16,649 nt of DNA from Candidatus Sediminicultor sextus. Its GTDB lineage: Bacteria > Atribacterota > Phoenicimicrobiia > Phoenicimicrobiales > Phoenicimicrobiaceae. The stretch lies in the NCBI GenBank assembly GCA_014894735.1, contig JADBKX010000041.1, forward strand, positions 19,499 through 36,147, in the 5' to 3' direction. Shown piece after piece: positions 1 to 6,703 of the stretch. Every line of letters begins with the position of its first letter. Positions within the stretch are counted from its first letter, which is position 1. Under the pieces are notes generated by a model, which saw only the letters and a list, made by a program, of their open reading frames with translations, did no database searches and was not told where the DNA came from. The position numbers and the translations under genes are program-made.

Positions 1-711
1 TCATCTCCAGCAACAATTGGGAACATACTTTTTAGCTTTTTCCGATAAGTTCTGAATCTTTTCATCAGAATAGGGTTTTATTTTTTGAAAAGAAGGATCG
101 AGGGTCTTCTCTAAAGGAGAGAAATTCTGTAAGACATATTTTTTCGCCCCAGCAATATACCTGGCAATTTCCATAATAGTCTCATCGGAATGCAATAAAG
201 GCACGACAGTAGTACGAAATTCATAATCAATTTTTGAGTTTATTATTAATTCAATACTATTTTTTACCTTCTCCATCATCATCTTATCTATAATACCTGC
301 GGCCTTAGAATAATTACCAAAATCTAATGATGACTTAATATCCAGGGCAATATAATCCACTAAACCGAAATCCAGGAGATTTTTTAGTAATTTCGGATTA
401 GTACCATTGGTATCCAGCTTTATTAAAAAACCTTTATCCTTTATTCCTTTAAAATATACAGGTAAATCGGGGTATAGGGTGGGCTCTCCTCCGCTCATAC
501 ATATGCCATCGATAAAATCTTTTCTCTCTAAGAGATAACTGTCTATTTCTTTTTGAGGAATATTTTTAAAATTATCCGGACGCAATATTAATTCACCATT
601 ATAGCAGAAGGGACACATAAAATTACATAAAGGGAGATACAAAGTAGAAACAATTTTCCCCTCCCAATCAATCAGAGAGGTTTCAATCATTTGCTTTATG
701 GTAATATTCAA
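1..711 (-). CDS. nrdG: Anaerobic ribonucleoside-triphosphate reductase activating protein, radical SAM
   Basis: This is the activase that uses S-adenosylmethionine and a 4Fe-4S cluster to place the glycyl radical on NrdD. The cluster motif CNFMCPFC gives Cys29, Cys33 and Cys36 (CxxxCxxC), and the SAM-binding SGGEPT motif is at residues 73-78. At 236 residues and with this layout it resembles the longer NrdG2-type activases rather than the short E. coli type. The start is a TTG whose last bases overlap the TGA of the upstream redoxin gene (4-base overlap), with a GAGAGG ribosome-binding site about 10 bases away, so the two are translationally coupled. The stop codon occupies the first three bases of the window, so the gene is complete. 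Pairing with nrdD is supported by operon context. Seen: motifs and overlap. Known: family role. Inferred: partner. Confidence 0.93.
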   Translation of the reverse strand: MNITIKQMIETSLIDWEGKIVSTLYLPLCNFMCPFCYNGELILRPDNFKNIPQKEIDSYLLERKDFIDGICMSGGEPTLYPDLPVYFKGIKDKGFLIKLDTNGTNPKLLKNLLDFGLVDYIALDIKSSLDFGNYSKAAGIIDKMMMEKVKNSIELIINSKIDYEFRTTVVPLLHSDETIMEIARYIAGAKKYVLQNFSPLEKTLDPSFQKIKPYSDEKIQNLSEKAKKYVPNCCWR

Positions 712-962
712 ATTGCTGCATCCTCTCTAATCTCCTCCAGGTGAGGGGTCTTTCCTCTCCATATTTTGATCTCATTATCATTATTGTCTAAGACTACAAT
801 AGAAGGAGTGGAGGCAATATCGTAATAACTTGCTTCCGCCAGACCATCAAACATATCTACATCAAAATATTGAACCTCCGTCTCATTTTCCAATTGTTTT
901 CCCAGCTTTTTAGCTTCCGGACAATGAGGACAGTTTTTTTTCCAGAATATTTTTATTTTCAT
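708..962 (-). CDS. Small thioredoxin/glutaredoxin-like redox protein of the nrd operon
   Basis: This 84-residue protein has a thioredoxin fold pattern: beta strand at residues 2-6, active site Cys11-Pro-His-Cys14, a helix to about 26, and a cis-proline motif STPS with Pro53 preceding a beta strand. No signal peptide is present, so it is cytoplasmic. It lies between nrdD (29-base gap) and nrdG (4-base overlap). The most likely role is to deliver reducing equivalents to the class III reductase, as known for redoxin-dependent NrdD types, instead of formate. The ribosome-binding site is weak (GAGAG about 9 bases before the ATG), so it may rely on coupled translation. It could alternatively serve general thiol reduction. 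Its redox partner (thioredoxin reductase or a ferredoxin-dependent enzyme) is not in the window. I give no symbol because NrdH-like naming would need an alignment. Confidence 0.88.
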   Translation of the reverse strand: MKIKIFWKKNCPHCPEAKKLGKQLENETEVQYFDVDMFDGLAEASYYDIASTPSIVVLDNNDNEIKIWRGKTPHLEEIREDAAI

Positions 963-991
963 GATATTTTCACTCTCTTCTAAATTTTACT

Positions 992-3406
992 TTAAACTTT
1001 ATAATTTCCGGAATGCCGGTCTTTTAGTTCACCGATCTTATTTTTATTCCAGTTAGTTATTTTGCTATAATATCCCACTATCCTGGTTACTCCATATACA
1101 TCTTCACTCCCACATCCATTACAATTCTCCTGTAATCCTCTGCTCACTTCACTGCAGGTATTACATATGGTAAACTCAGGCGAAATAGTAAGTTGGGAAC
1201 ATTGAGTATGTTCCCAAACTTTCTTAACTAAATTATAGATACTCTCTGGTGAAGGACGACTTTCTCCTACAAAGGCATGAATGATCGCTCCGCTCTTTAT
1301 TAAAGGATGGAACTTACTCTGTTTAATAATTCGAGTAATCAAATCTACCGGCGCTGAAGCAGCAAAATGGATGCTATTGGTATAATAACTTTCGTCTCCA
1401 TTGGAATTTCCTTTTACAACTTTTTTACTATCTGGAAATTCCTGTAAATCGATTTTAGCTAACCTTCCTGCTGCGCTTTCAGCGGGAGATTCCTCTAAGG
1501 ATAATTTCAAATTAAACTTCTCACTATACTCTCTGCATTTTAAACTCATAAAGGATACAATTTTTAACCCTAACTTTAAAATGTCTTCGCTTTCATGCAG
1601 TTGTTTACCGGTAATATGCTGGACTGCTTCGTTCAATCCGATTAATCCTATTAAGTAAGTTCCTTCATCTAAATTTACGTAAGGTCTGCCATCCTGGGCT
1701 ATCTTGCCTATCTGCCATAAAGGTCCGCTGGGATTTTCCATCATCATCTCTAAAAACTTTTTCTTCTGTAAATGAGCTCTAACCGCCAAACATAAAGCCT
1801 GATCAACTTTCTTTAAAAATAACTTTAAATTATCTTCATCATTCAAATTAAAAGAAGATTCGGAACTATTGTTGTTAGGGAAAGTTCTATAAGCGCATTG
1901 GGGAAGGTTGATAGTAACATTTTGTATTCCGGCAAATCTTAGCTTTTCCGGATACTGTATCATTTCTTGATCGGTTATTTCTGTTTTTAATCGGCAGCAA
2001 GCGGCCAAACACATATCTTCCCTATCAAAAATAAAATAAGGTGAACCGTTCTCAGAAGCTATTTCACAGGCATATTTTAACAATTTTTTCTGTTCTGGGT
2101 CCTCGAAAGATTTGCTATCGATGTGCAGGTCCATTTTAGGAAAAGCAAAAACTTTTCCGTGATAATCCCCTTCTCTCCAAACCTCCATCAAAGCCCTTAA
2201 AAATAGTTGGGATTCTTTCTCGTATTCTCCATAAGTTTTTCCGGTATATTCCCCTCCCGGTCCGATTGCCGGTATATTTCTAAGATAGTGGGGAGTACCG
2301 AGGTGAACATTGAAATCCAGGAAAAGACTTTGTCCTCCCCTTGAAAAGGCGTTTTGCGAACCGCTAAATATTAAATATTGGGCTTCTTGTTTTATTTCTT
2401 TAAAGGATAAATTTACCAAAAAAGGGGCATACATGATATTTAAATAACCAATGCCTAAAGCGCCTGCATAATAGGCCTGCATGGAAGCCAGAAAAGTGTT
2501 TAAATGTCCGGTTAAAGTTCTGGTATGCTTGGCTGGGGCGGAAGAAGTATCTAAATTTTCTAATTCCAGTCCATATTTTTTTAAATATTCAAGAGAATGA
2601 CCGGAACAATAAATTCGTGGGTAACCCAAATCGTGAATATGAATCCAGCCTTTTAAATGAGCATCAGCTATTTCTTTGGAAAAAACTTCCTGCAGCATAT
2701 ATTGTTTGATGGTATTTTCAGCAATAGTCAAGTTTATAGCTTCCGGGTTATTGGTTCCAATATTACTATTTTCTTTGCTTTTGGACAAAAACAATTGTTT
2801 TAAATCAAAAGTAGGCATTCCGATAATCTTTTGTTTTCTCCACTTATGTTCATATCCTCTGATAAATAGTTCATTGTCAACCAATTCTCTAATCAAGGAG
2901 GTGGAGATCTCGCTTAATCCTCCACCTAATATATTTTTTTCTACAGCCTTGGCTATCTTTATAGAAACATTTAAAGGCAGCTCCGCCTCTTTAACTAAGG
3001 CCTGAATAATTTTTTTTCTGTCCCAAGGAAAAATATTCTCAGAAGCTGGAGTGGAAACCAACAGGGAAAGATCGGTCATACTTTTGTAATTTTTTATTTT
3101 TTTTCTAACTTTTAAACTTTCTCTAATTCTTCTTCTTTTATCTCGATATAAAATGTATGCCTTAGCAACTTTTACCATTCCTTCTCGGATCAGTGTTTCT
3201 TCTACTATATCCTGAACTTCTTCCACTTGAGGAATCTTATCCTTAAATCTTTTCTCCAATTTTATAATTACCTGATCGGTTACTTTTTCTGATACAGTTT
3301 TATTATCTTCCCCTGCTGTTAACATGGCGGCAAAAATAGCTTCGGTTATCTTCTTTTTATCAAATTCTAATAATTGACCTTCTCTCTTTTTGATGGTTTG
3401 TATCAT
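992..3406 (-). CDS. nrdD: Anaerobic (class III) ribonucleoside-triphosphate reductase
   Basis: This glycyl-radical enzyme reduces ribonucleotides to deoxyribonucleotides without oxygen. In order: an ATP-cone at residues 1-92; a second stretch with the same pattern at about 125-192 (PWDRKKI, then a helical run ending in LIRELVDNEL), probably another ATP-cone; and the catalytic barrel, with HIHD at 256-259, FSRGGQ at 354-359 and the CCRL finger-loop segment at 470-473. A C-terminal zinc site uses Cys748, Cys751, Cys762 and Cys765. The radical motif RIVGYY puts the radical on Gly778, followed by WNKNK. The length of 804 is above the about 710 of E. coli NrdD, largely because of the N-terminal region. 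The ATG has GAGG seven bases upstream. It follows nrdR by 176 bases and precedes the redoxin by 29. Regulation by NrdR is inferred from the promoter before nrdR. Confidence 0.97.
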   Translation of the reverse strand: MIQTIKKREGQLLEFDKKKITEAIFAAMLTAGEDNKTVSEKVTDQVIIKLEKRFKDKIPQVEEVQDIVEETLIREGMVKVAKAYILYRDKRRRIRESLKVRKKIKNYKSMTDLSLLVSTPASENIFPWDRKKIIQALVKEAELPLNVSIKIAKAVEKNILGGGLSEISTSLIRELVDNELFIRGYEHKWRKQKIIGMPTFDLKQLFLSKSKENSNIGTNNPEAINLTIAENTIKQYMLQEVFSKEIADAHLKGWIHIHDLGYPRIYCSGHSLEYLKKYGLELENLDTSSAPAKHTRTLTGHLNTFLASMQAYYAGALGIGYLNIMYAPFLVNLSFKEIKQEAQYLIFSGSQNAFSRGGQSLFLDFNVHLGTPHYLRNIPAIGPGGEYTGKTYGEYEKESQLFLRALMEVWREGDYHGKVFAFPKMDLHIDSKSFEDPEQKKLLKYACEIASENGSPYFIFDREDMCLAACCRLKTEITDQEMIQYPEKLRFAGIQNVTINLPQCAYRTFPNNNSSESSFNLNDEDNLKLFLKKVDQALCLAVRAHLQKKKFLEMMMENPSGPLWQIGKIAQDGRPYVNLDEGTYLIGLIGLNEAVQHITGKQLHESEDILKLGLKIVSFMSLKCREYSEKFNLKLSLEESPAESAAGRLAKIDLQEFPDSKKVVKGNSNGDESYYTNSIHFAASAPVDLITRIIKQSKFHPLIKSGAIIHAFVGESRPSPESIYNLVKKVWEHTQCSQLTISPEFTICNTCSEVSRGLQENCNGCGSEDVYGVTRIVGYYSKITNWNKNKIGELKDRHSGNYKV

Positions 3407-3440
3407 TTTAAAACCTCATTATAAAATATAGTTGTTTTTT

Positions 3441-3475
3441 TAGTCGTTAGTGAATAGTGAATAGTCGTTAGTTTT
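3441..3475. repeat. Heptanucleotide-period repeat, unit TAGTSRW-like, 5 copies
   Basis: Five consecutive 7-base units, all beginning TAGT (two TAGTCGT, two TAGTGAA, one TAGTTTT), fill this part of the nrdR-nrdD gap. The period is exact although the units differ. No coding potential is visible. Confidence 0.8.
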
Positions 3476-3487
3476 AAATATAATTTT

Positions 3488-3539
3488 CAGTTTTAGTTAT
3501 CAGTTATATTAATTGACTAATTGCCAATTGCTAATTAGG
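3488..3539. repeat. Degenerate 7-8 base period repeat in the nrdR-nrdD gap
   Basis: AGTT words recur at spacings of 6 and 7 bases, then AATTG or AATTA words start at 3511, 3519, 3526 and 3533 (spacings 8, 7, 7). It is less regular than the neighbouring array but of the same kind. Together the two arrays fill over half of the 176-base gap. Confidence 0.6.
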
Positions 3540-3582
3540 GTTTATGGGAAAAGGGAATTCCTATACAATTAAACTATTTATT

Positions 3583-4032
3583 CTATTTGCTAATCTTCCT
3601 TATTTCTTTTACGAAGCTGCTTAGATCTTTAAATTGCCTGTATACTGAGGCAAATCTTACGTAAGCTATTTCATCTAAATCTCGTAATTTGGAGATAACC
3701 AATTCTCCAATTAAATTGCTCTTAATTTCATCCACTCCTTCACTTTTTATGGTCTCTTCTATGTTGTTTACTAAATTATTTATAGTCTCTATGCTAATTG
3801 GTCTTTTTTCGCAGGCTTTGATAATTCCGTTGGTAATCTTTCCCCGAGAAAAAGGTTCCCTCCGACCATCTTTTTTTATTACCATCAGTGGAATTAAATC
3901 AATTCTTTCGTAAGTAGTAAATCTTTTATTACATTTTTTACATATTCTTCTTCTTCTAACTACTAATTCATTTTCTATGTGCCTGGATTCAATTACCCCG
4001 GTATCGTAATAACCACAATAAGGACACTTCAT
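3583..4032 (-). CDS. nrdR: Transcriptional repressor NrdR of ribonucleotide reductase genes
   Basis: NrdR represses ribonucleotide reductase operons when its ATP-cone senses high dATP/ATP. The 149-residue length is typical of the family. The N-terminal zinc ribbon has Cys3, Cys6, Cys31 and Cys34 (CPYCG and CKKC) with the basic run RRRR just before the second pair, and the ATP-cone covers about residues 49-139 (ending FASVYRQFKDL). The ATG follows an AGGTAGGGG ribosome-binding site. The gene is the first of the nrd operon and lies downstream of ftsZ, separated by a terminator-like hairpin. A good NrdR box fills the spacer of its predicted promoter, so it most likely represses itself together with nrdD, the redoxin and nrdG. 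Location near ftsZ is also seen in many Firmicutes. Confidence 0.97.
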   Translation of the reverse strand: MKCPYCGYYDTGVIESRHIENELVVRRRRICKKCNKRFTTYERIDLIPLMVIKKDGRREPFSRGKITNGIIKACEKRPISIETINNLVNNIEETIKSEGVDEIKSNLIGELVISKLRDLDEIAYVRFASVYRQFKDLSSFVKEIRKISK

Positions 4033-4038
4033 CTTGCA

Positions 4039-4054
4039 CCCCTACCTGTAGGAT
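4039..4054. promoter_or_regulatory. Possible second, degenerate NrdR box
   Basis: The 16 bases match the NrdR-box consensus (ACACWATATATWGTGT) at 9 positions, including the conserved C4, A6, T9, T11 and G13. The left end is exactly 31 bases from that of the stronger box, the helical spacing known for NrdR-box pairs. It contains the palindrome CCTAC-CT-GTAGG and overlaps the nrdR ribosome-binding site. The match alone is weak; the spacing is what makes it worth listing. Confidence 0.35.
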
Positions 4055-4064
4055 TATATTTATA

Positions 4065-4092
4065 ATAATACACTAAATATAGGGATAGTCAA
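4065..4092 (-). promoter_or_regulatory. Predicted sigma-70-type promoter of the nrdR-nrdD operon
   Basis: On the minus strand TTGACT (4092-4087) is followed after 16 bases by TATTAT (4070-4065), five of six matches to each consensus hexamer. Transcription would start near 4058, leaving about 26 bases of leader before the nrdR ATG. It lies just past the ftsZ-side terminator, as expected for an independent operon. Confidence 0.6.
4070..4085. promoter_or_regulatory. NrdR box (operator)
   Basis: The near-palindrome matches the NrdR-box consensus (ACACWATATATWGTGT) at 13 of 16 positions, with every strongly conserved position kept. It fills the spacer between the predicted -35 and -10 hexamers, so bound NrdR would block RNA polymerase. 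Seen: match and placement. Known: consensus. Inferred: autorepression. Confidence 0.65.
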
Positions 4093-4113
4093 TAGAAAAT
4101 TACTAATACTTTT

Positions 4114-4147
4114 AAAAAAAATAGGGGCACAATGCATTGTACCCCTA
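4114..4147 (-). terminator. Intrinsic terminator of the dcw operon downstream of ftsZ
   Basis: Bases 4122-4147 form a nearly perfect 26-base palindrome (TAGGGG arms; one pair is G-T type), followed on the minus strand by eight T residues (4121-4114). It lies about 118 bases after the ftsZ stop and before the nrdR promoter. The T-tract is on one side only, so it acts for minus-strand transcripts. The loop is tight (TGCA in the centre). Confidence 0.75.
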
Positions 4148-4195
4148 CAAATGGTTTCCGATATTTTATCTTTCTGTTTTTTTTTCGTTTTCTTT

Positions 4196-4252
4196 ACTAT
4201 ATACTAAATACTATATACTTCTTTCTTAACTCGATACTCGATACTAAACTAC
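4196..4252. repeat. Heptanucleotide-period repeat, units ACTATAT and ACTCGAT
   Basis: ACT starts recur at 4196, 4203, 4210 and 4217, then at 4229, 4236 and 4243, all at 7-base steps within each block. The first block uses ACTATAT/ACTAAAT, the second ACTCGAT. The rest of the ftsZ-terminator gap (4148-4195) is pyrimidine-rich on the plus strand with no gene visible. Confidence 0.75.
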
Positions 4253-4264
4253 TACACGCTATTT

Positions 4265-5323
4265 TTATTTTTTCTCCCTTAGAAAAGTGGGTATATCTAA
4301 ATCATTATAACTTATCTTATCTTTATCGAAATCAATCTCCTCAAGCTTGGGTTCTTCGGTGATTTTCTCTATGCTTTCAAATCCGGTAGCTATCACCGTT
4401 ACCTTTACTTCATCATTTAACCCTTGGTTAATTACCGCTCCAAAGATAATATTTGCTTCTGGATTAGCTGCCTTAGAAATTATTTCAGCAGCTTTATTAA
4501 CTTCATGCAAAGTTAAATTTGAACCCCCGCTGATATTAAACAATAACCCCTTAGCTCCATCGATTTTTGTATCTAAAATTGGACTGTTTATAGCTCTTTG
4601 AGCTGCTTCTACAGCTCGGTTTTCACCGCTGGCTCTTCCTAGTCCCATTATGGCTGTACCGGCATTTTTTATAATCATTTTTACATCCGCAAAATCTACA
4701 TTTATTAAACCTGGCTCGACTACAATATCGGTAATTCCCTGAATACCATGCAGCAGAACCTCATCAGCAATTTTGAAAGCATCCAATACAGAAGTATTTT
4801 CCTCAACAATCTGAAGTAATCTATCGTTGGGTATTACAATTAAAGTATCTACACATTCTTTTAATAATTTTATTCCTTCCTCGGCCTGCCTCATCCTTTT
4901 ATGACCTTCAAAAGAAAAAGGTTTAGTTACTACTCCCACTGTTAAGGCACCTAAGTCTTTAGATATCTGAGCAACGATAGGGGCACCACCGGTTCCTGTT
5001 CCGCCTCCCATTCCAGCGGTGATGAATACCATATCTGCTCCTTTTAAAGCTTTAGCAATCCTGTCTTTGTCTTCTTCTGCAGCTTTACGACCAATTTCAG
5101 GATCCGATCCACTTCCTAAACCCTTGGTTATTCTACTGCCGATTTGTATTTTTTGTTCTGCATTAGAAAAGGCTAGCACTTGAGCATCGGTATTAGCGGA
5201 AATATAATTAACCCCTTGTAATTTCGCATCAATCATTCTATTAACAGCATTTCCGCCGCCGCCGCCTACACCGATTACTTTTATATTGATAAATTCTCCT
5301 ACTTTATTGTTAAGGTTAAACAA
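4265..5323 (-). CDS. ftsZ: Cell division GTPase FtsZ
   Basis: FtsZ polymerises with GTP into the Z-ring at midcell. I choose a TTG start at 5323 because a strong GGGGAGG lies seven bases before it; this gives 352 residues beginning MFNLNNKVGEF. The reading frame is open further upstream, but that has no ribosome-binding site. Motifs: GVGGGGGNAVNRM near 18-30, the tubulin signature GGGTGTG at 106-112, and the T7 loop NVDFAD at 208-213 carrying the GTP-hydrolysing aspartates. The C-terminal peptide DLDIPTFLREKK (341-352), which binds FtsA and other partners, is intact. The linker between the globular domain (ending near 315) and this peptide is only about 25 residues, short for the family. It is the last gene of the dcw cluster, 57 bases after ftsA, and overlapping hairpins lie directly before its ribosome-binding site. 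Confidence 0.97.
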   Translation of the reverse strand: MFNLNNKVGEFINIKVIGVGGGGGNAVNRMIDAKLQGVNYISANTDAQVLAFSNAEQKIQIGSRITKGLGSGSDPEIGRKAAEEDKDRIAKALKGADMVFITAGMGGGTGTGGAPIVAQISKDLGALTVGVVTKPFSFEGHKRMRQAEEGIKLLKECVDTLIVIPNDRLLQIVEENTSVLDAFKIADEVLLHGIQGITDIVVEPGLINVDFADVKMIIKNAGTAIMGLGRASGENRAVEAAQRAINSPILDTKIDGAKGLLFNISGGSNLTLHEVNKAAEIISKAANPEANIIFGAVINQGLNDEVKVTVIATGFESIEKITEEPKLEEIDFDKDKISYNDLDIPTFLREKK

Positions 5324-5337
5324 TTTATAACCTCCCC

Positions 5338-5371
5338 GCAAATAATGGAATATTTGCCTATTTAAAGGCAA
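5338..5371 (-). promoter_or_regulatory. Two overlapping, mutually exclusive hairpins before the ftsZ ribosome-binding site
   Basis: Hairpin A pairs GCAAATA (5338-5344) with TATTTGC (5351-5357), loop of 6. Hairpin B pairs TTGCCT (5354-5359) with AGGCAA (5366-5371), loop of 6. They share 5354-5357 and cannot both form fully. Hairpin A abuts the GGGGAGG (5337-5331) of ftsZ, so folding may tune ftsZ translation or mark an mRNA processing site. The structure is seen; the function is inference. Confidence 0.4.
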
Positions 5372-5380
5372 TAATAAAAA

Positions 5381-6619
5381 TTAAAAAAAATCTTTCAACC
5401 AGCTGATGATTTTAGTAAAAATATTTTTTACTTTTGTTTTTCTTTTGGTCGATCGAAATGATCTTCCGATAGAATATTTTTCGGTAGCAAAACTTAACAA
5501 TCCAATTGCTTCAGAATAGGATGGGTCGTTTATCATGTCTGCTAACTCCCCTTCGTAATGGGGTCTCCCTAATCGAGAGGGTAAATTTAGGACCTGTTCT
5601 GCAACCTCTGAGATACCGGGCAGAAGAGAACTTCCTCCGGTTATAACTATTCCTCCGTGAATCATATTGTAGCACCCAGATTTTCTAACTTCAGTTCCTA
5701 CCAAACTAAATATCTCACTTACCCGGGGTTCAATTATTTCTACCAGGTACTTTTGGGATACATTATAGTTATCCTTTCCGTTTATACTGGGAATCTCTAC
5801 TAACTTTTCAGGAGAAACATTATTTTTAACTGCGCTTCCATAGTTAATTTTTATCTTTTCAGCTTCTTCTATAGAAGTTCTTAAACCAACGGCTAAATCA
5901 TTAGTTATCTGAATACCTCCTACGGGTAGAACTGCAGAATAAGCCAATCCACCTTCAATAAAAATTGCTATTTCAGTAGTGCCCGCACCAATATCAATTA
6001 ACAAAACTCCTAAATCTTTCTCAGCATTATTTAAAACTGCATTACTAGAAGCTAAGGTTCCAAAAATTATCTCCTCAATATCCAACCCCGCTCCTTCCAC
6101 ACATTTAATTAAATTTTGCACAGCGGTAATTGAGCCGGTTACAATATGGACTTTACATTCCAATCTTGCTCCCGACATTCCCAGAGGGTCTGATATTCCA
6201 CTTTGGCCATCAACTATAAATTCGCGGCTCAATGTATGAATTACTTCTTTCTCGGAAGAAACTATTCCTGCTTTTGCAGCTTCTATAACCTTTTCAATGT
6301 CGCTTTCTGTAATTTCTGGGGATTCTCCGGAAATAGCGATAACTCCTTTGCTGTTTATAGAGGTTATATGGTTTCCTCCGATAGAAACAAAAGCAGAATT
6401 AATACGAGTTCCTGCCATACGTTCAGCGCTTTCAATAGATTCCTTTGCTGATTGGATGGCTTGTTCCAAATCTATGATTATTCCTTTTTTTATTCCCAGG
6501 GAGGGGGATGTGCCTATACCAATAATTTCTATCTGATCATCCTCACCTAATTCACCTACAACTGTACATACTTTTCCGGAACCTATCTCCAGGCCAACTA
6601 CAATTTCATCCATTCCCAT
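5381..6619 (-). CDS. ftsA: Cell division protein FtsA, actin-like membrane anchor of the Z-ring
   Basis: FtsA tethers FtsZ to the inner face of the membrane and recruits later division proteins. I choose the ATG at 6619 because the AGGAGG lies eight bases from it; the frame opens at 6625, but that ATG is only two bases from the ribosome-binding site. The product is 412 residues. Actin/Hsp70-fold motifs: GLEIGSGKV near residues 9-17, the phosphate-2 loop LLIDIGAGTTEIA near 206-218, and the adenosine motif GGIVITGGSSLLPG near 322-335. The FtsA-specific 1C (SHS2) domain lies between about 85 and 165. The C-terminal amphipathic helix (KNIFTKIISWLKDFF) is the membrane-targeting sequence. It follows ftsQ by 84 bases, where a promoter is predicted, and precedes ftsZ. 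Confidence 0.96.
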   Translation of the reverse strand: MGMDEIVVGLEIGSGKVCTVVGELGEDDQIEIIGIGTSPSLGIKKGIIIDLEQAIQSAKESIESAERMAGTRINSAFVSIGGNHITSINSKGVIAISGESPEITESDIEKVIEAAKAGIVSSEKEVIHTLSREFIVDGQSGISDPLGMSGARLECKVHIVTGSITAVQNLIKCVEGAGLDIEEIIFGTLASSNAVLNNAEKDLGVLLIDIGAGTTEIAIFIEGGLAYSAVLPVGGIQITNDLAVGLRTSIEEAEKIKINYGSAVKNNVSPEKLVEIPSINGKDNYNVSQKYLVEIIEPRVSEIFSLVGTEVRKSGCYNMIHGGIVITGGSSLLPGISEVAEQVLNLPSRLGRPHYEGELADMINDPSYSEAIGLLSFATEKYSIGRSFRSTKRKTKVKNIFTKIISWLKDFF

Positions 6620-6647
6620 ATTCATAACCTCCTGTATGCTTTAAAAT

Positions 6648-6676
6648 ATCATACACTACTGAGAAATTAAAGTAAA
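6648..6676 (-). promoter_or_regulatory. Possible promoter for ftsA-ftsZ
   Basis: On the minus strand TTTACT (6676-6671) and TATGAT (6653-6648) are separated by 17 bases. Transcription would start near 6641, about 20 bases before the ftsA ATG. Extra ftsA/ftsZ promoters inside dcw clusters are common in other bacteria. AT-rich sequence makes chance matches likely. Confidence 0.4.
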
Positions 6677-6703
6677 CAGACTGACGTCTTTTATTTTACA
6701 ACA

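Noticed and set aside
3419..3434. NrdR-box-like sequence just before nrdD
   Set aside because: Only 9 of 16 positions match, one half-site is absent, and such matches are expected by chance in AT-rich DNA; no partner at the right spacing was seen.
4035..4131. MITE with terminal repeats TTGCACCCCTA / TAGGGGCACAA
   Set aside because: The terminal match is only 9 of 11 bases, no target-site duplication is visible, and the segment is better explained as terminator, promoter and operator.
5324..5371. 16-codon N-terminal extension of ftsZ
   Set aside because: The upstream TTG has no ribosome-binding site and the extension would translate through the GGGGAGG that fits the TTG at 5323.
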